Program-made: the position numbers and the translations under genes | Origin: GCA-2705995 sp965661625 | Lineage (GTDB): Bacteria > Bacteroidota > Bacteroidia > Flavobacteriales_G > Salibacteraceae | Reading direction: 5' to 3' | NCBI GenBank assembly: GCA_965661625.1 | Contig: CBFIEM010000004.1 | Coordinates: 117,890 to 181,889, forward strand | Length of the DNA: 64,000 nt | Part shown: positions 25,577 through 34,422 of the stretch, one piece after another | Numbering within the stretch: the first letter of the stretch is position 1 | Layout of the letters: every line of letters begins with the position of its first letter | Notes under the pieces: model-generated | Database searches by the model: none | What the model was told of the DNA's origin: nothing | The model's input: the letters and a program-made list of their open reading frames with translations, nothing else

Positions 25577-26827
25577 ATGGAAATTCAAGCAGTTAAACAA
25601 CGTTTTGGAATAATTGGGAACAGCGAAGGACTGAACCGTGCAATAGAAACTGCACTGCGCGTAGCACCTACTGATCTTGCAGTGCTTGTAACTGGTGAAA
25701 GCGGAGTTGGTAAAGAGGCAATTCCTCAAATTGTTCATGCCTACAGTTCCAGAAAGCACAATAGTTATGTAGCAGTAAACTGTGGAGCAATCCCGGAAGG
25801 AACCATGGACTCTGAGCTGTTTGGACACGTAAAAGGTTCATTTACTGGAGCTTCAACAGAACGCAAGGGGTACTTTGAAGAGGCTGATGGAGGCACAATA
25901 TTTTTAGATGAAATAGCTGAAATGCCACTACAAACTCAAGTAAAGCTACTACGTGTATTGGAATCTGGAGAATTTTTAAAAGTGGGATCCTCAAAGGTGC
26001 AAAAGGTAGATGTACGCGTTGTTGCCGCTACAAATGTTGATATCCCAAGTGCAATAGATAAAAATAAATTCAGAGAGGACCTTTACTATCGCTTAAATAC
26101 TGTCCCTATCACATTACCTGCTCTTCGTCAACGCAAGGGCGACATTCACCTTATTTTCAGAAAATTTGCCTCAGATTTTGCAGAAAAATACAGGATGCCT
26201 ACGCTTAGACTAGCATCAGAAGCAATAGAGCTTCTTGAAAACTACCATTGGCACGGTAACATTCGACAATTAAAAAACATTACTGAACAGCTATCAGTTT
26301 TAGAACAAGAGCGTCATGTGGATGCTTCAACACTGCTCAAATACCTGCCTCGCTATTCCGAAAGCAAGTTACCCATGGTGCTTCCGAAGGATGGTGACCA
26401 ATCAACAGCTGATTTAAACGAACGTGAGCTTCTTTATAAAGTGCTTTTCGACTTGAGGGGGGACGTTACCGATTTGAAAAAACTTGTGCTTGAAATCTTA
26501 CGCAATGAGCCTGGAGCTGCCACTGAGGATAACGCACAAGTAATTAAGCGTTTTTATCAGGATGTTGACCAATCTGGAAATGATCGCATGCGCGAATTAC
26601 CTCAACCTGCATCTTCAGGAATAAATCATGACCCGGGTCAGCCTCGATTTGAAGATTTTGAAGAGCATATAGAAATCGAAGAGTCCCTTTCACTCGAAGA
26701 GAAAGAAAAAGAGATGATTATGAAGGCCCTTGAAAAACATCATGGCAAACGAAAGTATGCTGCTAGCGACTTGGGTATTTCGGAACGAACGCTTTACCGT
26801 AAAATCAAAGAATATAACCTTACCTAA
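25577..26827 (+). CDS. sigma-54-dependent transcription activator without receiver domain
   Basis: AAA+ enhancer-binding protein, 416 residues. Walker A GESGVGKE at 40-47, the sigma-54 contact loop in the variant form GSFTGA at 87-92 (usual GAFTGA), Walker B GTIFLDEI at 106-113 and an arginine-finger region follow. A charged linker (about 290-365) leads to a Fis-type helix-turn-helix at the C-terminus (KYAASDLGISERTLYRKIKE). No N-terminal receiver, GAF or PAS domain, so control must come through level or partner proteins. It starts two bases after miaB and overlaps lptE by one base; this order is conserved in the phylum. Confidence 0.92.
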   Translation: MEIQAVKQRFGIIGNSEGLNRAIETALRVAPTDLAVLVTGESGVGKEAIPQIVHAYSSRKHNSYVAVNCGAIPEGTMDSELFGHVKGSFTGASTERKGYFEEADGGTIFLDEIAEMPLQTQVKLLRVLESGEFLKVGSSKVQKVDVRVVAATNVDIPSAIDKNKFREDLYYRLNTVPITLPALRQRKGDIHLIFRKFASDFAEKYRMPTLRLASEAIELLENYHWHGNIRQLKNITEQLSVLEQERHVDASTLLKYLPRYSESKLPMVLPKDGDQSTADLNERELLYKVLFDLRGDVTDLKKLVLEILRNEPGAATEDNAQVIKRFYQDVDQSGNDRMRELPQPASSGINHDPGQPRFEDFEEHIEIEESLSLEEKEKEMIMKALEKHHGKRKYAASDLGISERTLYRKIKEYNLT

Positions 26828-27327
26828 TGAGTGTTCTTCGCCAATTTGTTCTGCTAATTAGCATACTGGGAATAAGTGCCTGCGCAGTAAACTATAGTTT
26901 CACGGGAATATCAACTGATGCTAAAACTGTTTCTGTTCTTTATTTTAGAAGCTATGCTGCATTAGCACCCCCAACATATAGTCAGCTATTCTCAGAGTCC
27001 ATGAAGGATATTTTTCTCCAACAAACCAACTTAGACCTTGTAGCTAAAAATGGACAACTGCAATTTGAAGGAGAGGTAGTTGATTACAAAACTCAACCGG
27101 TTGGAATAACCGGGAATGAAACTGCTGCTTTAAATAGACTTTCCATAACTGTTAATGTGCGTTTCGTAAACACATTGAATGAAAAGGACAATTTTGAACA
27201 ACGGTTTACCCGATATGAAGATTACGAGAGCAATCAAAGCTTATCAGATGTTGAAGACGCACTCATTGATGCAATCAATCAACAGTTAACTCAAGACATT
27301 CTCAATAAAGCGATAGGAGATTGGTGA
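26827..27327 (+). CDS. lptE: LPS-assembly lipoprotein LptE-like
   Basis: Outer-membrane lipoprotein expected to plug LptD and help place LPS on the surface. 166 residues with signal and lipobox LISILGISAC. Bacteroidota LptE marks: NYSFTGISTDAKTVSV just after the Cys, YSQLFSESMKDIFLQQTNL and the beta segment GEVVDYKTQP. Start overlaps the activator stop (TAATG). Symbol assigned from family resemblance and gene order; sequence similarity to proteobacterial LptE is minimal. Confidence 0.85.
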   Translation: MSVLRQFVLLISILGISACAVNYSFTGISTDAKTVSVLYFRSYAALAPPTYSQLFSESMKDIFLQQTNLDLVAKNGQLQFEGEVVDYKTQPVGITGNETAALNRLSITVNVRFVNTLNEKDNFEQRFTRYEDYESNQSLSDVEDALIDAINQQLTQDILNKAIGDW

Positions 27328-28196
27328 TGTTTGAGGCAATCAACATACAGTCAATCCTTACCGATCTCAGTAAATTGGATTATGAGGACGAACGGAAGTT
27401 AAGGAAGCTGACAGACACCTTTCCATATTTTAATGTTGGACAATTGCTTTTAGCCATGCACATGCATCAAAAATCTCACTTGCATGTACACGGCCAGTTA
27501 AAGAAAGCTGCAGTTTATGCCCCTAGCAGGCGGGTACTTTACAACCTAGTTCACCGCACCAAACTGCTTCAAAATATTGAACGCATTGAGTCCAATAGTT
27601 CAGCCATTAAGGTAGAGCTAAATGAAAAGCATATTGTCATTCCCAATGAAGAACCGGCGTTTGATACACCTATTAAATTCGGTTCAATTGGTAACGTCTC
27701 TTCAATGCCAATCTCTGGTGATAAACAACAGCATCAAGAGCCATTAGAAACTCGGGATTTAGGTATGCTAGAAAAAGAAATCCTAAGCCATGCGTTTAGT
27801 TTGGGTATAAATGAGCCTACCACCTCGACGCCAAAAAAACAACTGCAAAAAACTGAAACTGAAACTGAAACTGAAGAGCTTTCATTTTCAGATTGGCTCA
27901 AGGCGGTTGAACAAGATAAACGAAAACAGGTTGAGGAATCTCCAGATCAACTTATTGATAAATTCATACAAGAGAAACCTCAGATTAAACGCTCTGAACA
28001 AAGCGAATTCTTTAGTCCGATAGGCTCTGCGAATTTAAGTTTACTTGATGACGATTCCTTTGTTACAGAAACACTTGCAAAAATATATGCGCGACAGGGA
28101 AACAAGTCTAAGGCTATTGCAGTATACGATCAACTAAAATTGAAATATCCCGAAAAAAGAACTTACTTTGCACGCTTGATTAACGAACTGAAATAA
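27327..28196 (+). CDS. unknown protein with C-terminal TPR-like repeat
   Basis: 289 residues, no signal peptide, function unknown. The start is the ATG at 27327, overlapping the lptE stop (TGATG). The N-terminal 90 residues are helical and basic. A low-complexity, acidic and polar middle includes an in-frame ETETETET run from a hexanucleotide repeat. The last 35 residues (LAKIYARQGNKSKAIAVYDQ) form one clear tetratricopeptide unit. Genes of this type sit between lptE and secG in many Bacteroidota. Probably a cytoplasmic adaptor. Confidence 0.65.
   Translation: MFEAINIQSILTDLSKLDYEDERKLRKLTDTFPYFNVGQLLLAMHMHQKSHLHVHGQLKKAAVYAPSRRVLYNLVHRTKLLQNIERIESNSSAIKVELNEKHIVIPNEEPAFDTPIKFGSIGNVSSMPISGDKQQHQEPLETRDLGMLEKEILSHAFSLGINEPTTSTPKKQLQKTETETETEELSFSDWLKAVEQDKRKQVEESPDQLIDKFIQEKPQIKRSEQSEFFSPIGSANLSLLDDDSFVTETLAKIYARQGNKSKAIAVYDQLKLKYPEKRTYFARLINELK
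27852..27875 (+). repeat. ACTGAA x4 hexanucleotide repeat
   Basis: Four exact copies of ACTGAA inside the TPR-like gene, encoding alternating Thr and Glu. The unit is a multiple of three, so copy-number change would alter length and not frame. Confidence 0.8.
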
Positions 28197-28202
28197 ACGA
28201 TT

Positions 28203-28550
28203 ATGGGTGTATTATTAATGGTTTTGATCATGATTGTATGTGTTTTATTGACACTAGTGATTCTTGTTCAGAACTCAAAAGGAGGCGGCTTAGCTGCTGG
28301 TTTTTCATCAGCAAATCAAATTGGAGGTGTTAGACGCACAACCGATTTTCTTGAAAAATCAACATGGACTTTAGTTATTGCTTTACTTTTTCTAAGCATC
28401 GTATCATCTTCTGTATTAAGCAGCAGTCAAGGAGGCGAAGCTCAGACAGATGGATTAGAAGAAAAGGTTCAACAAGAAGTAACACCAGCAGCACCAGCAG
28501 GCCAACAACTACCTGCTCTTGAAGAACAACAACCTCAAGAAGCTGAGTAG
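28203..28550 (+). CDS. secG: protein translocase subunit SecG
   Basis: Small auxiliary subunit of SecYEG. 115 residues with two transmembrane helices (about 2-22 and 55-75) and the conserved cytoplasmic loop VQNSKGGGLAAGFSSANQIG with RRTTDFLEKSTW after it. The C-terminal tail, rich in Gln, Pro, Ala and Glu, is longer than in Proteobacteria but normal for the phylum. Ends the transcript, with a strong terminator 24 bases later. Confidence 0.92.
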   Translation: MGVLLMVLIMIVCVLLTLVILVQNSKGGGLAAGFSSANQIGGVRRTTDFLEKSTWTLVIALLFLSIVSSSVLSSSQGGEAQTDGLEEKVQQEVTPAAPAGQQLPALEEQQPQEAE

Positions 28551-28574
28551 TTAAATCGCTTTAATGAAATGAGT

Positions 28575-28608
28575 AATGTCAGCCTGTCATAAGGCTGACA
28601 TTTTTTTT
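28575..28608 (+). terminator. terminator after secG
   Basis: AATGTCAGCCT (28576-28585 plus one flanking base) pairs with AGGCTGACATT (28592-28602) around GTCATA, followed by a T run to 28608. Separates the miaB-secG unit from groESL. Confidence 0.88.
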
Positions 28609-28620
28609 GCCCTTATCGCA

Positions 28621-28680
28621 ACAAAATCTGACAAATTGTTACGAGTTATTAGATGGCACAAAATCTGACCATTGTATTTG
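28621..28680 (+). promoter_or_regulatory. direct repeats and candidate promoter upstream of groES
   Basis: ACAAAATCTGAC occurs at 28621-28632 and again at 28658-28669 (37 bases apart), each followed by a TTGT. TGTATTTG at 28673-28680 differs by one base from the -7 consensus TAnnTTTG. The repeat spans the region where groESL regulation is expected. Confidence 0.4.
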
Positions 28681-28710
28681 CGTTAACAAAAATTCTAAAA
28701 CTTAAATACA

Positions 28711-28989
28711 ATGGCAGAATTAAACATCAAACCCCTAGCAGACCGGGTGGTTGTTAAACCAGCTGATGCAGAAGAGAAAACTGCAAGTGGAATCATCATT
28801 CCTGATACAGCAAAAGAAAAGCCTCAGAAAGGAAGTGTTTTAGCTGTAGGTCCTGGAAAGCCAGACGAACCGATGACTGTTAAAACAGGCGACACCGTTC
28901 TTTATGGTAAATATTCTGGCACAGAAGTAACGCTTGATGGAAGCGATGTGCTCATCATGCGCGAAAGCGACATATTCGCAATTGTTTAA
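28711..28989 (+). CDS. groES: co-chaperonin GroES
   Basis: Seven-fold lid of the GroEL chamber. 92 residues with LKPLADRVVVKP-type start (IKPLADRVVVKPADAEEKTA), the mobile loop with the GII(I)PDTAKEKPQ segment at about 26-38 and the closing DVLIMRESDIFAI. Length and motifs are normal. It lies 31 bases before groEL. Confidence 0.97.
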   Translation: MAELNIKPLADRVVVKPADAEEKTASGIIIPDTAKEKPQKGSVLAVGPGKPDEPMTVKTGDTVLYGKYSGTEVTLDGSDVLIMRESDIFAIV

Positions 28990-29020
28990 ATTATTCACGA
29001 ACCCTTGAAAATTTATTAAA

Positions 29021-30667
29021 ATGGCAAAAGACATTTTATTCAATATTGATGCTCGTGATCAGCTTAAAAGTGGAGTTGATCAATTAGCAAATGCAGTAAA
29101 AGTAACGCTAGGTCCCAAAGGAAGAAATGTTGTTATTGACAAAAAGTTTGGTGCTCCTCAAGTAACAAAAGATGGTGTATCTGTTGCTAAAGAAATTGAG
29201 TTAAAAGACCCTGTGGCCAATATGGGCGCACAAATGGTAAAAGAAGTAGCTTCAAAAACTGCTGATGTTGCTGGAGATGGGACTACAACAGCTACTGTGC
29301 TTGCACAATCGATGGTTAACACTGGTCTTAAGAACGTTGCTGCAGGTGCGAACCCAATGGATTTGAAACGAGGAATCGAAAAAGCTGTCGAAGCAGTAGT
29401 GGCTAGTTTAGCTTCTCAATCATCAACAATTGGTGATGACAACTCTAAAATTGAGCAGGTTGCTACGATTTCTGCAAATAATGATCAGAAAATCGGTAAG
29501 TTAATTGCAGAAGCAATGCAAGTTGTTGGGAAAGACGGTGTGATTACTGTTGAAGAGGCTAAAGGAACAGAAACTGAAGTTAAGACTGTTGAAGGAATGC
29601 AGTTTGACAGAGGGTACCTCTCTCCTTACTTTGTTACGGATACTGAAAAAATGGTGTCTGACTTAGAAAATCCCTACATCCTAATTTACGATAAGAAAAT
29701 TTCAAACATTCAGGACATTGTGCCAATTCTTGAGAAGTCAATGCAGTCAGGCCGTGGTCTTCTCATTATCGCTGAAGACATTGATGGAACAGCTTTGGCT
29801 GGATTGGTTGTCAACAAACTTCGCGGTGGATTAAAAGTTGCTGCTGTTAAAGCTCCTGGTTTTGGTGATCGTCGTAAAGCGATGTTAGAAGACATCGCAA
29901 TTCTTACTGGTGGTCAAGTTATTTCAGAGGACATGGGACGTAAACTTGAAGATGCGACCATGGATGACTTAGGTCAGGCTGAGCGCGTTGAAATCGACAA
30001 AGACAACACTACGATCATCAACGGTTCTGGAGCTCCAGCTGACATTGATGGACGTAAGAACCAAATTAAGGCTCAAATTGAGTCAACTACTTCTGATTAC
30101 GATCGTGAGAAGCTTCAAGAGCGTTTGGCGAAATTAGCAGGTGGTGTTGCAGTTCTATACATTGGTGCAGCTACAGAAGTAGAGATGAAAGAGAAAAAAG
30201 ACCGTGTAGATGATGCATTGGCTGCGACCAGAGCTGCCGTTGAAGAAGGCATTGTTCCTGGTGGTGGTGTAGCATTAATTCGTGCAATTTCAGCAGTTGC
30301 TGATTTGGAAGGTGAAAATGCTGATGAAACTACAGGAGTTCAAATCGTTCGTCGGGCATTGGAAGAGCCGCTTCGTCAAATTGTTTTCAACGCTGGTGGT
30401 GAAGGTGCAGTAGTTGTTCAAAAGGTACTTGAAGGTAAGAACGACTACGGATACAACGCTCGCACTGAGGTATTTGAAAACCTTTTTGCCGCAGGTGTAA
30501 TTGACCCAACTAAGGTAACACGTGTAGCAATTGAAAATGCAGCATCTATTTCAGGTATGTTGTTAACTACAGAGTGTGTTTTAGCTGAAGAACCAGAAGA
30601 CGAGTCTGCTGCTGCCGCTGCTGCTGCCGCTGCAGGAATGGGCGGAGGTATGCCAGGAATGATGTAA
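29021..30667 (+). CDS. groEL: chaperonin GroEL
   Basis: Tetradecameric ATP-driven folding chamber. 548 residues with the nucleotide-binding TLGPKGRNVV near 29, DGTTTATVLAQ near 87, the classic signature AAVEEGIVPGGGVALIRA near 405, and the flexible C-terminus of Gly and Met repeats (GMGGGMPGMM). Full-length and undisturbed. Followed by a hairpin terminator shared with the converging aminopeptidase gene. Confidence 0.98.
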   Translation: MAKDILFNIDARDQLKSGVDQLANAVKVTLGPKGRNVVIDKKFGAPQVTKDGVSVAKEIELKDPVANMGAQMVKEVASKTADVAGDGTTTATVLAQSMVNTGLKNVAAGANPMDLKRGIEKAVEAVVASLASQSSTIGDDNSKIEQVATISANNDQKIGKLIAEAMQVVGKDGVITVEEAKGTETEVKTVEGMQFDRGYLSPYFVTDTEKMVSDLENPYILIYDKKISNIQDIVPILEKSMQSGRGLLIIAEDIDGTALAGLVVNKLRGGLKVAAVKAPGFGDRRKAMLEDIAILTGGQVISEDMGRKLEDATMDDLGQAERVEIDKDNTTIINGSGAPADIDGRKNQIKAQIESTTSDYDREKLQERLAKLAGGVAVLYIGAATEVEMKEKKDRVDDALAATRAAVEEGIVPGGGVALIRAISAVADLEGENADETTGVQIVRRALEEPLRQIVFNAGGEGAVVVQKVLEGKNDYGYNARTEVFENLFAAGVIDPTKVTRVAIENAASISGMLLTTECVLAEEPEDESAAAAAAAAAGMGGGMPGMM

Positions 30668-30689
30668 CCACTCTTTAATATTCTTGTAG

Positions 30690-30726
30690 AATAAGGCTCC
30701 CATTTTGGGGGCCTTATTTAGTTTTT
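30690..30726. terminator. terminator after groEL
   Basis: AATAAGGCTCCC at 30690-30701 and GGGGGCCTTATT at 30707-30718 form a long stem with one mismatch, followed by TTTTT after a short gap. It overlaps the last codons of the converging gene. Confidence 0.7.
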
Positions 30727-31752
30727 GTCACTATGGTATTGTATAAATGCCCTTAAATTTCCATTGAAGGTTTTCTTAAAAGTCAACTCAAAACTATCCT
30801 GCTGTGATTCGTACATATTTACTCCTGTAAAAAACGCGTTACTCGGGTTCCACGAAGTATCAGCAACAAATGCAAAACGGGTTGAGTCATGAAACCGAAT
30901 GGTATCTATTCCCTGTCGAATCCGTTCAAAGAGCGCCTTTTTAGCAATTTCTAAGTGAGGAATCTTCTTCAGTGTATCTGGAAATTCCAAATAAGCCTCC
31001 TCTAAAAATTTTGCGGAGGAAATAACGAATTTTCTGAACTTGATTTTGTCCTCTTGTTTCATTCTATCTGCACTAATTCTTTTTTCTCCATCCGGAACTT
31101 CACTCGCAACAAACTGCTCCATTGCTTTCCGGCCGATAAATTGTGCCAGGTTTTCATTAAAAGCACCTTTGCTGGGATAATAAAATGTAGTGTGGGTTAG
31201 TTCGTGAAAAATCAACGTAGCTAGTGCCAGTGAGTCACGTTCTAACATAGATGACAATATGGGATCATCGAGATAGCCTAAAGTAGACCAAGCTTGCACC
31301 TCATACATGGAAGCATCGTATCCAAGTTCACTTAATCTCTTATGCTCAGCCAGGGCTAAGTCATACTTAAAATAGCCACGATAACCCAAATCACCCAAGA
31401 TGGGATAACTCCATAAAAACGGCTGTAGTCGGTAAGGTCTTGAAGCTTGAACATTCCACAGAATAGGTTCTTCATTTTGATCGTAGAAACTAGAATAACT
31501 AGCTTCACCAGTCATACCCAATGAATCTAGAGCATACCGCTTTACGCTCTGAATCCATTTAAGTTTAGACCGTTGATTTCTTGTTAAGGTGGTATCCAAC
31601 AACACCTCAGTTAATGGTCTACTATTATAAAGAATGTTCGCCTGACCTTTTGCTTGACCAAATAGGTAAACCAGTGTGACCCTATTCCAAAGGACAAATC
31701 CGAAAAGCAATAAGCCCAGAATCAATAACCATGACTTACTTTTTCGACTCAT
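30718..31752 (-). CDS. predicted membrane-anchored aminopeptidase
   Basis: Zinc peptidase of the predicted aminopeptidase family (COG4324/PF10023). 344 residues: an N-terminal membrane helix at 8-24, AWSTLGYLDDPILSSML near 154-170, the zinc motif HELTH with His183, Glu184 and His187, and a downstream Glu200 in FNENLAQF as likely third ligand. The catalytic domain would face the periplasm. It overlaps the upstream membrane-protein gene by four bases (ATGA), so the two are coupled. Substrate unknown. Confidence 0.82.
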   Translation of the reverse strand: MSRKSKSWLLILGLLLFGFVLWNRVTLVYLFGQAKGQANILYNSRPLTEVLLDTTLTRNQRSKLKWIQSVKRYALDSLGMTGEASYSSFYDQNEEPILWNVQASRPYRLQPFLWSYPILGDLGYRGYFKYDLALAEHKRLSELGYDASMYEVQAWSTLGYLDDPILSSMLERDSLALATLIFHELTHTTFYYPSKGAFNENLAQFIGRKAMEQFVASEVPDGEKRISADRMKQEDKIKFRKFVISSAKFLEEAYLEFPDTLKKIPHLEIAKKALFERIRQGIDTIRFHDSTRFAFVADTSWNPSNAFFTGVNMYESQQDSFELTFKKTFNGNLRAFIQYHSDKN

Positions 31753-32333
31753 TTACATACCCTCTTCTGCAGCCTCTTAATACCAAAAAGTCCTTTAACA
31801 TGAGTATACTCTATCCGATTACTTACAAATGAAACACAACTATCTTGACCTTGAACATAGGTTCTAAAACTAGGGAAACGTTCGAGAGCACTATCAGCTA
31901 GATGGAATCGATAAGCACTCTGACTCGCAAAAAAATTAGCACCTAGTTTTTCGTAATCAACAACCTGATACGAATTAACAGTTGGACGTTCAACAGGAAT
32001 ATAATTTAAGGTGATGAACAGGCTTAACAAGAGTGGTCCTGTTGCAAACAAATTGAAGAACACAATTTCTAGCCCTTCTATTCCTAATAATTGTTTGTAG
32101 TATTTCCAAGGGATTAGCAGTCCAATAAGACAAAACAACACCGTTAGTCTGAGGTAATCGTACATATTTAAAAAGAGTGAATCACCTAGACTAAATAGCA
32201 CAACAATTCCAATAAACCATCCAAGTATCATTACATTGTAGCTCCAGTGCCAGTCTGGTTCTTGAATACGAACCTTTCCCGTTTTCATAGCTGCTGGACG
32301 CTTCTTATTGATAGCCTTGTCTTTATTCATCAT
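31749..32333 (-). CDS. unknown membrane protein paired with the aminopeptidase
   Basis: About 194 residues, unrecognised. Two adjacent ATGs (32333 and 32330) are possible starts; the longer frame to 32369 would run into the opposite promoter. After a basic N-terminus come four hydrophobic helices (about 36-52, 60-80, 90-105, 110-125), then a soluble C-terminal part of some 65 residues with YEKLGANFFASQSAYRFHLA. No known motif. It is translationally coupled to the aminopeptidase, which suggests a joint function. Confidence 0.55.
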   Translation of the reverse strand: MMNKDKAINKKRPAAMKTGKVRIQEPDWHWSYNVMILGWFIGIVVLFSLGDSLFLNMYDYLRLTVLFCLIGLLIPWKYYKQLLGIEGLEIVFFNLFATGPLLLSLFITLNYIPVERPTVNSYQVVDYEKLGANFFASQSAYRFHLADSALERFPSFRTYVQGQDSCVSFVSNRIEYTHVKGLFGIKRLQKRVCK

Positions 32334-32391
32334 GGTATGCGTTGAAAGATACCGTAATTTTGCGTCCACGCAAATTGAACATCACGCTTTC

Positions 32392-34422
32392 ATGGCTTCA
32401 AATTCTAAACATGTGAATGCTCTTATTCAAGAGAGCAGCCCTTATTTACTGCAACATGCCCATAATCCTGTTAATTGGCTTCCGTGGAACAAGGAAACAC
32501 TAGAGCACGCCAAAAAAACAAATAAACCAATATTAGTTAGTATAGGTTATAGTGCTTGTCATTGGTGCCATGTAATGGCCCACGAGTCATTTGAAGATGC
32601 TGAAGTTGCTCATATCATGAATACGCATTTCACCTGCATTAAAGTTGATCGTGAAGAAAGGCCAGATGTAGACCATCGCTTCATGGACGCTGTTCAATTG
32701 ATTACTCAGCAAGGGGGCTGGCCATTAAATTGTTTTGCCCTCCCAAATGGCAAACCTTTTTATGGAGGGACATACTTTACTAAAGAAGCATGGAAAGAAG
32801 TTTTAATGAAAGTTAATGAGGCATTCGGTTCTAGCTATGAAGAAGTTCTCGAATATGCCCAACGACTAGAAAATGGTTTGAAAGCTACTAACACCCTAGT
32901 GTTGAATTCAACAGCTGAAGCATTTGACACCGATTTATTGAATGCCCTTGTAAAAACTTGGCAAACTTCATTTGATCAACAAAACGGAGGCTCTACCGGC
33001 GCTCCTAAATTTCCTTTACCATCTAATTACAGCTTTTTGCTTGCATACAGTTATTGGGAGCAAGATGAAGAAGTAGAGGCACACGTAAAACACACCTTAG
33101 AAAAGATGAGTGACGGTGGAATATACGATCACCTCGGAGGTGGCTTTTGTAGGTATGCGGTAGATAGCATTTGGAAAATTCCACATTTTGAAAAAATGCT
33201 TTATGACAATGCTCAGCTGATCTCTCTTTATGCTGATGCGTACAAACAGTTTCATGAGCCGAAATTTGAGCGTGTTGTTTCTTCATGTATTTCATGGGCT
33301 AATGAGTGGTTGTATGACCCTAATACAAGGAGCTATCAGTCGGCTTTAGATGCCGATAGTGATGGCGAAGAAGGCTCATATTACGTTTGGGATATTAATG
33401 AGTTTAAAGCCTTTTTAAATGCTGATGAAGCAACATTGTCTATTGACTATTATGGCTTAGACCGGGCAGGACATTGGGAAGGCAACAAAGCTGTTCCTGT
33501 TACTTACGAACCCAGAAGCGCTGTTGCAAAACGCCACAACATGACTGATTCTGAACTCCATGTTAACATGGAACTTATTCGATCAAAAATGTTGGCCTAT
33601 CGCAATGAGAGGAATCCTCCAGAAAAAGATGATAAATCAATTACATCATGGAATGGGTTAATGCTTGTTGCATTATGCGATGCATATCGTGTGAACCCCT
33701 CAAAAGATCTCTACGATAGAATTAATGGTCTTGTACATTTCTTAACCATCACACAACGCGATGAAGTTGGTGGGCTATACCACACCAACCAAAAAGGGAT
33801 TCCAAAAATTCAAGGGTTCTTAGAAGACTATGCATTTGCTATTAGCGGGCTACTAAAAGTCTTTGAAATCACCTCCGAAAAGTCTATTTACCAAGAAATC
33901 AAATCGCTCATTGTATTTGTAGTTGAACACTTTAAAAAAGAAGATTCACCCTATTTCAATTACACACACAAAACATCTGAAGATTCCCCGGGTGAGAAGA
34001 TAGAGTTCATTGACAATGTTATGCCATCTTCAAATGCGCAAATGGCTCATAACTTATGGGATTTTGGGATACTCGACAATGATGGGGCCTATCAAAAACA
34101 CGCGAAGCAAATGCTTCATCATTTGATTCCTCTATTGCATAAAGGAGCGGCCAATTACTCACATTGGTTGTCGTTGTACACAAAATTCACTTATAATGTA
34201 AACGAGGTCGTGTTAACCGGGCCAAATGCAACTGATTATCAGCGTGATTTATGGAAGAACTATGTTCCCGGAGGTATTACGATTGTCGCTTCTAATGAAG
34301 TTGAATTATCACTTTTTAAAGGAAGATATAGTGAAACTAAAAACTTGATTTATGTTTGCGCAAATAGGACATGTAACGCTCCTGTGAGCACAATAGAAGA
34401 AGCAATTGAATTGATGGAATGA
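32392..34422 (+). CDS. DUF255 thioredoxin-domain protein (YyaL/SSP411 type)
   Basis: 676-residue protein with an N-terminal thioredoxin-like domain carrying the Cys56-His-Trp-Cys59 site (SACHWCHVMAHESFED) followed by KVDREERPDVD, then an (alpha/alpha)6 barrel like N-acylglucosamine 2-epimerase (GGIYDHLGGGFCRYAVD, WKIPHFEKMLYDNAQL, SITSWNGLM). The start ATG at 32392 matches the conserved NxLIQESSPYLLQHAHNPVNW opening. A -7 box TAATTTTG at 32355-32362 precedes it. The family is widespread but its reaction is not established; no signal peptide. Confidence 0.9.
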   Translation: MASNSKHVNALIQESSPYLLQHAHNPVNWLPWNKETLEHAKKTNKPILVSIGYSACHWCHVMAHESFEDAEVAHIMNTHFTCIKVDREERPDVDHRFMDAVQLITQQGGWPLNCFALPNGKPFYGGTYFTKEAWKEVLMKVNEAFGSSYEEVLEYAQRLENGLKATNTLVLNSTAEAFDTDLLNALVKTWQTSFDQQNGGSTGAPKFPLPSNYSFLLAYSYWEQDEEVEAHVKHTLEKMSDGGIYDHLGGGFCRYAVDSIWKIPHFEKMLYDNAQLISLYADAYKQFHEPKFERVVSSCISWANEWLYDPNTRSYQSALDADSDGEEGSYYVWDINEFKAFLNADEATLSIDYYGLDRAGHWEGNKAVPVTYEPRSAVAKRHNMTDSELHVNMELIRSKMLAYRNERNPPEKDDKSITSWNGLMLVALCDAYRVNPSKDLYDRINGLVHFLTITQRDEVGGLYHTNQKGIPKIQGFLEDYAFAISGLLKVFEITSEKSIYQEIKSLIVFVVEHFKKEDSPYFNYTHKTSEDSPGEKIEFIDNVMPSSNAQMAHNLWDFGILDNDGAYQKHAKQMLHHLIPLLHKGAANYSHWLSLYTKFTYNVNEVVLTGPNATDYQRDLWKNYVPGGITIVASNEVELSLFKGRYSETKNLIYVCANRTCNAPVSTIEEAIELME

